Positions 11,140-21,351 of a DNA stretch of 32,481 nt are shown here, piece after piece; position 1 is the first letter of the stretch, and each line of letters opens with the position of its first letter. The notes below the pieces were generated by a model. The model searched no databases and was not told the DNA's origin. It worked only from the letters and a program-made list of their open reading frames with translations. Source of the DNA: Ophiosphaerella korrae. Taxonomy: Eukaryota; Ascomycota; Dothideomycetes; Pleosporales; Phaeosphaeriaceae. The DNA is taken from NCBI GenBank assembly GCA_028456385.1, contig JALNQF010000417.1, positions 1-32,481 on the forward strand, given 5' to 3'. A program made the translations under genes and the position numbers.

Positions 11140-11439
11140 AGTAAGTATATAGGAACATTAATAGACCTTTATAGTCTATTATATTTAATCTCTTCTTTAC
11201 TTCTTATCTTAATAGAATATTATAACTAATACTTTAATTTAATTTTTATTTACCTATTAATACTTATATACTTTATAATACTCTAATAAGAGCTAACTAT
11301 TAATTAAGTTAAGTAACTAACTTATTTATTAACCTTACTTATCTTATAGAAGCCTACTTACTCTTATTACTTTTACTTAGTTCTAAGGTCTTAATATATT
11401 AAATACTTTTAAGATAAGTAATATATTAATAAATATAGA

Positions 11440-12310
11440 TAACTAGTGTATAAGAGTAACTTATACTACTACTTCTAAGGTTACTAAGCTAGACTTCTAC
11501 TATAAAGAATAAAATAAGTTTAAGCTATAGATTTTATAACTTAATCTCTTTTTTAAAGTAAACTAAGTTTAAGATAAAGATAGAGCTATACTTCTATTAT
11601 CTTATATAAGAAGTAAGGTAGAAAAATAAGTTACGCTATACCTTAAGAAATACTTTAATAATAATAATAATAACTATAATAAGATATTTAAAGAATAGAT
11701 TAAGTTTAAAGATAAAGTATAATAAGCTTTTTTACTAGTAAATAAGATAGTAGTAGTAAAGCGCGTAATATAGTAGCTATAATAATATAAGGTAGTAGTA
11801 AACTATACTAATAAGTTCTAAAGCTACGTAATATAAATAGAATAGAATAATAAGTTATTAATAAGGATATTTTAATAGAGACTTAAGAGTAATATTTAAA
11901 GTAAGCTAATACGTAGTAGAGCTATAATTAAGACGTTAGAAAACCTAATAGAAGAAGTAATTTAAGTTAATAACTATATATATAAATATATAGTAGAAGC
12001 TAAGAATAGTAAAGTACTATAGATAGAAAGTAAAAAGTATAAACCTAAGTATAAGTACTAATATAAAAATAAAAATAACTAAGTTTAAAGTAGCTATAGA
12101 TACTTTAAGCTAAATAAGATATCTATTAATAATATAAACCTAAGAAAATAAAAAATACTATTACTATAAGAACTCTAAGAAAGTAGAAAGCTAAAAATAC
12201 TATAAGTATAGTAAAATAGAGTACTTAGTAAAGAATTACTAAGTAAAGAATAAGATAATATAATAAATTAATATACTTAAGAGGTAAGATAATAATAGAG
12301 AAGAAGAATA
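11440..12310 (+). pseudogene. Element G: degenerate Ty3/Gypsy gag of a second family
   Basis: A + strand frame reads as a fungal Gypsy Gag. It has an N-terminal retrotransposon-gag segment (about 11480-12000) with the usual hydrophobic and aromatic spacing of that domain, then a Lys-rich linker, then a nucleocapsid knuckle at 12198-12239. The knuckle keeps CX2CX4HX4C spacing, but all four ligands are Tyr (TAC, TAT, TAC, TAC) and the usual Gly is Ser. It has one visible knuckle and different capsid text from the A/B/C/E gags, so it is a distinct family. Stops are frequent and no start codon is evident. Element B inserted downstream at 12864, which should be in or near the G protease. Confidence 0.75.
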
Positions 12311-12858
12311 GAAAGTAATCTTTAAAGAAAGCTAGAAAAAAAAAGATTATAAAACTATAAACCTCTAGTAGTAAGATAAAAGTAAAAAATATAACTACTA
12401 TAAAATTACTATAAAGCTAATAAACTTTATAAAAGATAATAAAGTAGAAGCTATAAATATACTACTAAGAGTATAAAGTTGTATAAAAAAGTATTAGTAA
12501 AAGTAAAAGTAAGCTAAGATAGATACTTTAGAATACCTTTAGCTATACTAAAGAAAAGTAAGGTATAGGTATAAAATAATAATATATCTAGGAAAGTAAG
12601 TATATATAGCCTAGAATAAGAATATAAAAAAAAACTAAGAGCTTAAGACTTCTAAATATAAAATAGTGCCTAGAACGCTAGAGCTAAAGTAAGAAAATAC
12701 TAAAGTATAGGATAGATTTATAAAAAAAATCTAGAGACTAGTAAATAGCTACTACTTAGTAAAAGAATAATAAGATAAAAAATACTAAGTAAAGTAAACC
12801 TAATAATATAATTATTATATATAAATAATAATTAAGTACTAATTATTATAGATCTAGT
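12311..12858 (+). other. Probable post-gag region of element G
   Basis: This is RIP-degraded + strand sequence continuing from the G gag. Just before the B insertion one frame gives Ile-Asn-...-Val-Leu-Ile-Ile-Ile-Asp, which could be the edge of a retroviral-type protease (VLIDSG-like). The match is too weak to call. The corresponding continuation beyond B (from 26922) is also unreadable. Confidence 0.35.
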
Positions 12859-12863
12859 ATTAA

Positions 12864-13285
12864 TATAATAGGCCTCTTGTCGTCGACTATAAGTATCTAT
12901 CTAGAGAGTTAGTAGATTAAGAGATAATAACAAAAGCTTGTATTAGGATCTATAATAACTATAAATAATAGAAGATGTTTTATAACTATCTTGTATTAGC
13001 GTTCTATAGTTAAAGGATTAAATTACTAATACTATCCTAATAATACGTATTGCTAATAACTATATACCTACTATAATCTATAATCTATATTTACTAAGAT
13101 TAATAGATTATAGATTAGCTTAATCTATAATCTACTATTGCTAAGAGCCTATAGATTATAGATTATTCTAAGTATCTTAATTATATATAGCTTCTTAGTT
13201 AGGCTTATACTCTTTAGAGTTATATAAGACTAGGCTTGTAGGATTAATTAGTTCTATCTATAGTTCTTCTATTACTACTATAATA
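12864..13285 (-). repeat. 3' LTR of element B
   Basis: 422 bp, the same length as the B 5' LTR at 26495-26916 with no indels. The outer end TATAATAGG corresponds to TGTAACGGG in the least mutated family member; the inner end is ATAATA. It contains the twin hairpin units also seen in the 5' LTR. Confidence 0.9.
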
Positions 13286-13298
13286 CTATCTCCTCTTC
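13286..13298 (-). promoter_or_regulatory. Polypurine tract of element B
   Basis: On the minus strand AGAAGAGGAGATAG lies directly against the 3' LTR. This is the normal position of the plus-strand DNA primer of an LTR retrotransposon, and it confirms the element's direction. Confidence 0.75.
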
Positions 13299-14310
13299 TA
13301 AGTAGGTCCTTATTTATCTATTCTAAAGCTAAAGTTATTAATCTAGTTTCTTTGTTAATATAGAGTTCTTTATTCTCTCTAATACCTATTTTATTTACGC
13401 GTTGTTACTATCTTCTTACTAATTGCGTATTACGTAATAGTATTAAAATATTTCCTTATTCTTATTATGCTTTTCCTAAGTTAAACTCTAAGTTTCTTCT
13501 TTATATTATTTCTATAAATAATAGTAGGGCTTATAAGGTATATATTTGTGTAAATATATATAGTTCTTATAATATATCTAGTGTTTCTCTCTCTAAGTGT
13601 ATATTTACTACGCTTATTCTTATATCTAGGCTTAATAATAATAGGGAAAGCTATTAACTAGACTTAAGAGAAATTACTATCTTAAATTATAGAAGCTAAA
13701 GCTAAGCGTAAGTATATCTAAGAGCTTACGTAGAGTAAGCTAGTAAAGAATTAGGCTTGTCTCTCTTGTCTTTGTAAGATAAAAGCCTTAAATAATAAGA
13801 AATTAGCTAAGTAGTTAGTAGCTCTAGAAGCTAAGCTAGATCTAGATAAGGCGTTTAGTGTTACTATAGTAGGTCCTACGCTAGACGTCTCTATTATCTC
13901 TCTATCTATTGTTAGTAATATCGATTCTCTTAGTTCGCTACTAGGCGTTCTAGTAAGTTTTAATTTTAGAACTCCTCTAATTTCTTAAGGTAATTAAGAT
14001 TATCTTTTAGTTCCTATATTTTCTCTTATAGTTATCTTTTCTTATCTATATTTATCTATTTTACTAGGTAGTAGTTCCTACTATTATAGAACTAGTATTA
14101 TAGGATTTCTTTAACTTCTTATTCTTCTTATTCTTTATACGTGTCTACTTTATATACTAGTAGTTCTACTTCTTATAGTACTTGTTCTAGTAGAGCTACG
14201 TAGAATATTAGGTATATCTTTATCTTGTTTAGTAGCTTTAGTCTAAATATAACTAGTAAGATTTTCCTCTTAATTTTGTATAGTTTTATCTTAACGTAGT
14301 CTAGTTTTAG
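13299..14310 (-). pseudogene. Element B pol C-terminus (GPY/F end, chromodomain) and 3' region
   Basis: Aligned with 14756-15765 of element A. The chromodomain remnant lies at about 13985-14140. It shows the family pattern of an EVEEIL-like start and an LVKW-like core in which the Trp codon has become TAG. The remaining ~700 bases toward the LTR contain a Ser/Leu-rich C-terminal tail and 3' untranslated sequence. The sequence breaks at 14310, in the GPY/F segment, where element A inserted, and continues at 21352. The chromodomain would have directed integration toward histone-marked chromatin. Confidence 0.75.
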
Positions 14311-14741
14311 TGTAATAGGCCTCTTGTCGTTAACTATAGGTACCTATCTTAGAAAGGTTAGTAAATTATAAAGTAATAATAAAAGTTTGTATAGGGATCT
14401 ATAATAACTATAAATAATAGAAGATATTTTGCAACTATCTTGTATTAGCGTTCTATAGTTAAAGGATTAAATTACTAATACTATCTTAATAATGCGCGTC
14501 GCTACTAACTATATACTTATTCTAATCTATTAATCTATTACTGCTAAGAACAATAGATTGTAGATTACCCTAATCTATAATCTATTAATGCTAAGAGTCT
14601 ATAGATTATAGATTACCCTAGGTGTCCTAATTATGTATAGTTTCCTAATTAAGTTTATATTCCTCGTATTTGTAAGAACTTAATCCCTTAGTTGTAGGGC
14701 TAATTAGTTCTATCTATATTTCTCTTGTTACTATTGTAATA
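14311..14741 (-). repeat. 3' LTR of element A
   Basis: 431 bp from TGTAAT to GTAATA on the + strand. It is gap-free against 20916-21346. At most of the ~29 differing sites this copy has T or A where the other has C or G, so it is the more mutated of the pair. Confidence 0.92.
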
Positions 14742-14755
14742 CTATCCCCTCCTCT
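14742..14755 (-). promoter_or_regulatory. Polypurine tract of element A
   Basis: AGAGGAGGGGATAG on the minus strand, directly adjoining the 3' LTR. It is the best preserved polypurine tract in the window and fixes the element's orientation. Confidence 0.8.
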
Positions 14756-15440
14756 AGGCAGGTCCTCGTTTATCTATCCTAGGACTAAGGTTATTAACCT
14801 ACTTTCTTCGTTAATTTCTAGTTCCTTATTACTCCCTATAGTTATCTCTTCTACACGTTGTTAATATCTTCTTACTAATTGCGTGTTGTGCAATAGTGTC
14901 GAAATATTTCCTTGTTCTTGTTATACTTCTTCTAAGTTAAATCCTAAGTACTCTCCTTATATAGTTTCTATAAATAATAGTAGGGCTTATAAGGCGTGTA
15001 TTTGTGCAAACGTTTGTAGTTCCTATAACGTGTCTAGTGTCTCTCTTGTAGAGTATATGTTTATTATACTTATTTTTGCGTCTAGGCTTAATAATAATAG
15101 GGAGAGCTGTTAACTAGGCTTAAGAGAAATTACTATCCTAAATTGTAGAGGCTAAAGCTAAGCGTAAGTAGATCTAGGAGCTTATATAGAGTAAGCAAGT
15201 AGAGAATTAAGCTTATCTCTCTTGTCTTTGTAAGATAAAGGCGCTAAATAATAAGAAATTAGCTGTGTAGTTAGTAGCTCTAGAAGCTAAGCTAGACTTA
15301 GATAAGGTATTTAGTGTTACTATAGTAGGTCCTACGTTAGGCGCTCCTATTACCTCTCTATCTAGCGATAGTAATATTAGTTCTCTTAGTTTGCTGCTAG
15401 GCGTTCTAGAGGGTTTTAACTTTAGAAGTCCTCTAGTTTC
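14756..15440 (-). pseudogene. Element A C-terminal tail and 3' untranslated region
   Basis: Beyond the chromodomain one minus-strand frame stays open for more than 60 codons (about 15220-15430) and is rich in Ser, Leu and Thr. It looks like a low-complexity C-terminal extension of the polyprotein; I recognise no domain. The remainder to the polypurine tract is stop-rich and is probably untranslated. The same segment is present in B and partly in D. Confidence 0.5.
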
Positions 15441-15600
15441 TTAAAGTAGTTAAGGTTGTCTTCTAGTTTCTATGTTTCTTCCTATAGTTATCCTTTTTCG
15501 TCTATACCTATCTATTTTACTAGATAGTAGTTCCTGCTATTATAGAACTAGTATACTAGGATTTCTTTTACTTCCTATTCTTCTTATTCTCTATACGTAT
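15441..15600 (-). pseudogene. Chromodomain remnant of element A
   Basis: The minus-strand frame gives EVKEIL, then a Tyr/Asn-rich stretch, then YYLVK followed by TAG where chromodomains have Trp, then a Trp-Lys-Leu-Glu-Asp-Asn-Leu-like end. This matches the EVEEIL...YLVKWKGY...TWEP-NL pattern of C-terminal chromodomains in fungal chromoviruses. It lies directly downstream of the GPY/F motif, as expected. In a live element it would tether the integrase to modified histones. Two of the key Trp codons are RIP stops. Confidence 0.75.
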
Positions 15601-15639
15601 CTACTTTGTACACTAGTAGTTCTACGTTTTATAGTACTA

Positions 15640-16700
15640 TCTTAAGTAGTGCTATATAGAAGGTTAGATATATCCTTATTTTGTTTAGTAGCTTTAGTTT
15701 AAATATAACTAGCGTGACTTCTTTCTTGATTTTGTATAGTCTTATCTTAACGTAGTCTAGTTTTAGGCTTAGTCTCTTACTCTTAATATTTTTCTATACT
15801 AACTATACTTTTTCTCCTTTTCTAAATTAGGGTCCTTCTTTATATTTCTTATTGTAGTACTTAGCTATGCGATTATATAAGAATTCTGCGTCCTATCTTA
15901 GTTAATCCTATATATTCTTAAGTCTATTAGCGAAGTTTTCTCCTCTTAGAGACTAAGATATCTAGTTTCTTAGTATCTAGTATACATTAGGCTCGAATCT
16001 GTAGTTTACGAAGAAGGGCGTTACTCCTATTACTATATTCTTTACGCTATTATATGCTAGTTATACTATAGGTAGTAGTTGTACCTAGTTATTCTAGTTG
16101 TAATTAAGGTAGTATCTTAGGTATTATTCTACTGTCTAATTCATGCGTTCTAATTGTCTATCTATCTATAGGTAGTATACTATTAATATTACATATTTAA
16201 TTCCTAATTGTACTATTATTGTTCCCTATAGTTTTAATATAAATCTTACGTCTCTATCTATAATAATCTTATCTAGTAGTCTGTGTTAGCTAATTACAGT
16301 TCCTAGAACCTAGTATACTACAACTTCTATTCCGCTTTTCTCCTTATATAGTCTAAAGTATAAGTACTTTATAAGTTTGTCTACTATTATTAGGATTCTA
16401 TTGTACTTAACTCTTAATATTAGGTCCTTAGACTTAGGTAGTTTTGTAATAAAGTCTATTGTAATAATTCTTTATAGTTGTTCTAGTATCTCTATTAGTT
16501 GTAGTATTCTATATAGTGCGTATCTATTATGTTTATTTCTATAGTATTCTATACAGTCTCGTAGTACTTCTATTACTAGTTGTCTTACCTTTAGGATATA
16601 ATAGTCTCTTAAGAGTCTATCTAATATCTTGTCGATACCTTAGTGTCTGTGTACTAGCAATTTGTAGAATTGTTGTATAAATTCTCTTTAGATCTTTCCT
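15640..16700 (-). pseudogene. Integrase remnant of element A
   Basis: The zinc-binding start (HRH...GIDK) lies near 16630-16675 and a later conserved Cys (RDCIEY, second Cys now Tyr) near 16560-16600. Catalytic DDE landmarks follow: TIDFITKLP near 16445-16475, DRDVRF near 16240-16275, and the NQT-E block (ERMN-stop-TVE) near 16120-16165. The C-terminal GPY/F segment KRLSLKLDYVK...YKI is at about 15735-15785. This enzyme would insert element cDNA into the genome. Stops occur throughout. The order and spacing are those of a Ty3/Gypsy integrase. Confidence 0.85.
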
Positions 16701-17116
16701 AGAATATATATTCTTCTATAGGCTTATGCTAGTCCTTCTTAAGTTTCTAGTTTTTCTATTTCTTTAGATACTTCTTGCGTTATTTTCTAAATCTATTTGT
16801 CTAGCTCGCTGCTTATTCTTTCGAGTATTACAGCTATTTTAGGTGTATTTAGGACTAAATATCCGTCTTTATTCTTAATTAGAACTATACTAGTAGCGCT
16901 TACTTCTTCTTATAAGTCTAGTCTTCTACTAAGGGCGTCTATAAATTAGTTGTCTTTCCCTTTTATATATATTATTTCTATATTAAATATTAATAGAAAC
17001 TCCTACTATCTTGTATAGCGTTATAATAGTTCTTTATTTATTATAAATCCTATAAGGTTCTTGTAGTCTATATAGACCTTTGTCTAATATTTTACTCCTT
17101 GTAAATATACTCTCTA

Positions 17117-17314
17117 TTACTTAAATACTTTGTATATTACTAGTATCTCTTTGTCGTAAATTAGATAATTAAGCTCTACTAGCTTTATTTTCTTAGAAAA
17201 GTATTTAACTAAATACTCTTTGTTAGTTTCTAGGTCTTCTTGTATTAGTACTATTCTGTAGACTAAGTTAGATACGTCTGTTTTTACTACTACTAGTAGG
17301 TCTAGGTTATACAT
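17117..17314 (-). pseudogene. RNase H remnant of element A (longest open frame of the window's pol genes)
   Basis: A 65-codon open stretch of the Ty3/Gypsy RNase H domain. It has VVKTDVSN (family ETDASN, with the catalytic Asp kept and Glu changed to Lys), IQEDLETNKEYLVKYFSKK (family pattern ending AYFSRK), then LVELNYLIYDKEIL (family ERNY..DKELL). The apparent Met start is an internal polyprotein residue, not an initiator. The domain would degrade the RNA strand of the RNA:DNA hybrid. It is flanked by stops on both sides, so it is only an island left by chance. The same segment in C is cut at 32041. Confidence 0.88.
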
Positions 17315-17329
17315 TCTAATAACTAGGTT

Positions 17330-18200
17330 TTCTATAAACTTTCTTTTAATTTTCTTAAATACTTTATTATATTCTTTCGTCTACTTAAATAGCGTGTCTT
17401 TTTTTATAAGTTTAGTTATTAGTTCTATATCTTTAGACTATCCTATTATTAACTTTCTATAAAAGTTAGCTAACCTATAAAATTGTTGTACCTCTTTTAG
17501 GTTTTTTAGTATTAGCTATTCGTTAATTAATCTAGTCTTCTCTAGGTCGATCTTAATTTTTCCTAGTTTAATAATAAATCTAAGGAAGTCTATTTCTTTT
17601 ATATAAAATTCGCATTTTCTTATTTTTAGAAATAGCTTATTTTCTACTAGTTTCTCTAGTACTTTATATACGTGTTATACGTATTCTTCCTCTATTTCTA
17701 AAAATATAAGGATATTATCTAGGTATATAAATATAAATACGTCTAAGTACTCTCTTAGTACTATATTAATCCTTTCTTAGAATACTGCTAGTGCGTTTGT
17801 TAAGCTAAACAGCATAACTAGATATTTATATAGTCTATACTGTATTCTAAACGCTATCTTCTATTTATCTCCTTTTTTAATTCTAATCTAGTAGTACGCG
17901 TTCTAAATATCTAGTTTTGTAAAGATTCTTACTTTTTGTAATCTATCTTACATTCTATCTATTTATAGTAATAGGTATTAGTTCTTGTTTATAATTACGT
18001 TAGTCTTCCTAAAATCTACGTAGGGTCTCTTGTTACTTATTCCCTTTTTATCTACAAATATAAGTCCGTGCGCTACTAAGGATTTAGATTCCCTTATCTA
18101 TCCCTTTTTTATTACATTCTAGATAAATATTCGTTTAATTTTAGACTCTTCTTCTGTTTTCTAGTAGACTAGGCTCTATCTTACGTCTTTACCTTCTACT
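17330..18200 (-). pseudogene. Reverse transcriptase remnant of element A
   Basis: A Ty3/Gypsy reverse transcriptase reading right to left. The palm motif LD-QNAY-RI lies near 17900-17950, the fingers/palm stretch FR..YRLYKYLV.PF.LTNA near 17800-17870, and the catalytic box at 17714-17725 reads YLDN instead of YLDD. The second Asp codon GAT has become AAT through TpG to TpA. Elements B and C show the same replacement at 23299-23310 and 31565-31576. Several TAG/TAA stops interrupt the frame. Confidence 0.88.
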
Positions 18201-18289
18201 AGTTCTATCGCTAGGTCCTATAGTTAATATTCTAGAAGGTAATCTTTAGGTTCTATAAGTTATTTTTCCTATTTCTTATACTCTTTAGG

Positions 18290-18700
18290 GAATTCTCCTT
18301 TATAAGTGCTTATATTAGCTTTTAACGTGTCTATTCTATAGTAGTTAATTTTTCCTATTCTCTAATTAATCTATAGGTTAGTTATTTATAACTATAGTAT
18401 TCCTAGTATTATATCTTGTTTGTTATTAATTGTCGTTATATCTATAACTATGTTCTTAATTGTTATTCTTTCTAGTTTTAATATAAAGAGAACTATTTTG
18501 AATCTAATAGGTTCTTAGAATAGTTTTCCTTTAATCGTGCTTAATTATTAAGGATATATCTTTATTGTATACTTTATTCCTTATATTTCTACAAACTTCT
18601 TTAATATAAAGTTTCTCGTAGCTCTACTATTAATTATTAATCGTACTTTTCTTTCCTAGTAAGTACCTATTTTTATAATATATAGGCCTCCTACACCTTT
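18290..18700 (-). pseudogene. Aspartic protease remnant of element A
   Basis: The active-site codons at 18620-18631 read NSRA on the minus strand where retroelement proteases have DSGA. The catalytic Asp is Asn and the Gly is Arg, both explained by TpG to TpA. It is followed by a NFI-like segment and, about 90 residues later, by an ILG-type flap region in the same frame. Elements B (24205-24216) and C (30659-30670) carry the identical NSRA. The enzyme would cleave the Gag-Pol polyprotein. Confidence 0.8.
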
Positions 18701-19779
18701 TAGCTATTCTTGCTTAAGTATCTTTGTAAACTATCTATCTTTCTTAGGCTATAGGCCTACTTTAAGCTTATATTCTTCGTGTTTTAGGTATTTGTCGTAT
18801 ATGTACTTATACTATAGTCCTCCTTAGACGTATTTTTTAGATAGTTTTAGACTAGGTCTTACTACTACGTATCTATCTTCTAGGATTATTTCCTATCCTT
18901 AGATATCTTCTACTAGGATTACTCTTATATAGTTATAGCCTCTTCTTCGTGTAAGCTATATATTATTATTTACTTTAGAGTTTCTATATATAGTATAATT
19001 TTTGTCTAGGCATAATATCTATAATACTTTAAAGTGTACTAGATATTTTAGATCTATTATTTTATTATCCCCTTCCTAGTATTTATCTTTTCTAGGTATG
19101 TCTATTGTTAGGATATAGTACACTACTAGTACTCTTAGTGTATAGGCTTTGTTAATCTATTGTATTTTTCTTATAAGGTACTACTATTCTTTTTGTATAA
19201 GTATTCTTCCTACTATAACTATATATTACTTTATCTATTCTTAAAATAGTATAAACTTTATTTCTTTAGGATTATATTCTTTCTAGTCTTTATACGCTTC
19301 CTCTATACTTATAACTATTAAGTATATTTAAATAAATCTCTATTCTTTGTTTTATTCTTCTATATCTATTGTTGTGTAGCTATTGTAGCTATATATATCT
19401 AGCTAGGTATACTCTATACCTCTTATACTAACTTATCTCTTACTTTCTTGCGGTTCTTTAGAGGAAGCTGTAGTAGTCTCTTTATCTAGTGCTCGTTCTT
19501 TAGCCTAGATTAATAGGGTCTAGGGTTCTTCCCTTTCTAAATCTTCTATTAGTAGGTCTATTATATAGGCTGTCTCTTCTAGCTATGCTTTTATTCTACT
19601 TTCTTTTATTATAGCTACTCTATATCTCTATTTCTATAGGAACTATACTACTCCCTATTTACTAAAAAGATATATATAGTAGTTATTATTATAATAAAAG
19701 GTCTAATAGAGTATTATATATTATACTTCTTTGCTCCCTACTACTTTCTCTTAAGGTTTAGCTTATACTTTTAGTACTT

Positions 19780-20840
19780 CTTTCTTATTCTTAGTTGTTT
19801 TTAACTAAGTTTCCTTATCTTTTCTTAGGTCCTTACTTCTATAGTTTTTTGCGAAGTGTCCTAGTTTCCTATATTTATAGTATACTATATCCCTTTTCTT
19901 TTATAATTAGTAGTCTTTCGCGTAGTAGCCTTTCTTACTATAGTTAAAGTACGTAAAGTCTTTGTTCTTCTTCTTCTTCTTATCCTTATTAGCGTTAAGG
20001 ATTATAAGGTCTCCTTTATCCTAATTCTAGGTATAACCTCTATACTTGTTCTTCTTCTATTCTTAAAGATTATCGTTAATTTATATTACCTATTATTTTA
20101 GGGCTTCTAGCGTTTAGGGTTTTTCTATATAAATTATTTCGTATTAGATTTTTAAGTTTAGTCCTTATTTAAATTATAATATTAAGGCTAACTTATTCTA
20201 CTCTATATTTTGCAATAGTTGTTTAAACTATAATATATACTCTAGAATACTCTAGCTTTGTATAAGCTTTTCTAGCTGTTCTTTAGCTTATTAGGTAACG
20301 TCTGTATCCCTAAATACTACTCTTATTCGTCTAGTAAAGTATTTATAACTTCTAAAGATAGCTTTTGTTTTATCCTTTTAAGTTATTAGAGCGTATGTTG
20401 TATAATCTATCTAGTAAGGTTTAAACTATCTTATCGCATTTTCTTTAAGATACATTCTAATATATATTACCTTCTTTTCTTCTATATTAAAGTATAGTAC
20501 TTGTACGTCTATCTAGAGTTATGCTAAAGCTATAAAGGGTCTTAGTTTTTCTCTTGTTCTATTAAACTTCTTAAGGACAGGTATCTTAAGTAGTTTTTTC
20601 ATTACACTTATTTCTAGTCGTTAGGTCATTAATTCTATCTAGTTCTAGCCTTTAATAATAGCTTTAATTTATACTTTGTTCTATTTTAAATAGTCTTGCA
20701 GTTTCTTGTTCTACGTTTCTAGTGCTTTAATTACTATCTTTATATCCTCTTTATTATTAATTAGTTTATTTATACAATCCTTAATCGTTTCCTATATAGT
20801 GCTATCTAACTTATAACTACTCCTAGGGGCTTTACTTATT
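19780..20840 (-). pseudogene. Degenerate gag of element A with two CCHC knuckles
   Basis: The capsid region runs from about 20840. Two nucleocapsid knuckles follow on the minus strand: 19911-19952 (all four ligands Tyr) and about 19841-19884 (Cys ligands Tyr but the His retained). Spacing is CX2CX4HX4C in both. The capsid text matches the C and E gags throughout, including the empty site (20451-20455) that corresponds to the solo LTR F insertion in C. Stops replace Gln and Trp codons. There is no usable start codon. Confidence 0.82.
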
Positions 20841-20842
20841 AA

Positions 20843-20915
20843 GCTTTCTACTATCGTATTAGCTAGACTGTACGCTACTTACGCTTTGCTTCTCGCAATA
20901 ACTAAATTAGCAAGG
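20843..20915 (-). other. Leader / primer-binding region of element A
   Basis: Directly inside the 5' LTR the minus strand reads CCTTGCTAATTTAGTTATTG, then GCGAGAAGCAAAG. The same leader begins elements B, C and E. It does not start with TGG, so a standard tRNA 3'-end primer site is not evident. Confidence 0.6.
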
Positions 20916-21346
20916 TATAACAGGCCTCCTATCGTTAACTACAGGTACTTATCTTAGAAAGGTTAGTAAATTGTAAGGTAATAACAAAAGTTTGTATAAG
21001 GATCTATAATAACTATAAACAATAGAAGATATTTTGCAACTATCTTATATTAGCGTTCCGTAGTTAAAGGATTAAATTACTAATACTATCTTAATAATGC
21101 GCGTCGCTACTAACTATATACTTATTCTAATCTATTAATCTATTACTACTAAGAACAATAGATTGCAGATTACCCTAATCTGTAATCTATCGATGCCAAG
21201 AGTCTACAGATTATAGATTACCCTAGGTGTCCTAATTATGTGTAGTTTCCTAATTAAGTTTGTATTCCTCGTGTTTGTAAGAACTCGATCCCTTAGTTGT
21301 AGGGCTAATTAGTTCTATCTATATTTCTCTTGTTACTGTCGTAACA
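20916..21346 (-). repeat. 5' LTR of element A
   Basis: 431 bp, the better preserved of the A pair; it keeps CpA, TpG and CpG sites such as CTACAGG, GCGCGTCGC and TGTCGTAACA. Its inner end is TATAAC (20916-20921) and its outer end GTAACA (21341-21346), followed by the target duplication TTTAG. Confidence 0.92.
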
Positions 21347-21351
21347 TTTAG

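Larger units (their letters stand above)
14311..21346 (-). mobile_element. Element A: complete but RIP-inactivated chromovirus inserted in B
   Basis: A 7,036-bp Ty3/Gypsy element with two 431-bp LTRs and the 5-bp target duplication TTTAG (14306-14310 and 21347-21351). Reading the minus strand: 5' LTR, leader, gag with two CCHC knuckles, protease, reverse transcriptase, RNase H, integrase, GPY/F motif, chromodomain, polypurine tract, 3' LTR. I count about 29 differences between its LTRs, with no indels and all of them transitions, as expected of RIP rather than neutral decay. It has no intact polyprotein; the longest open piece is the RNase H segment at 17117-17314. The insertion site is inside the integrase/GPY region of element B. 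Confidence 0.92.

Noticed and set aside
14883..15113. 76-codon open frame on the + strand
   Set aside because: It is antisense to the 3' region of element A, starts from a chance ATG, matches no family and is Ser/Tyr/Cys-rich as expected of the opposite strand. The equivalent stretch in B is closed.
15441..15600. Chromodomain as part of a host chromatin gene
   Set aside because: It follows a Gypsy integrase and GPY/F motif in frame and lies between LTRs, so it is the C-terminus of the element polyprotein.
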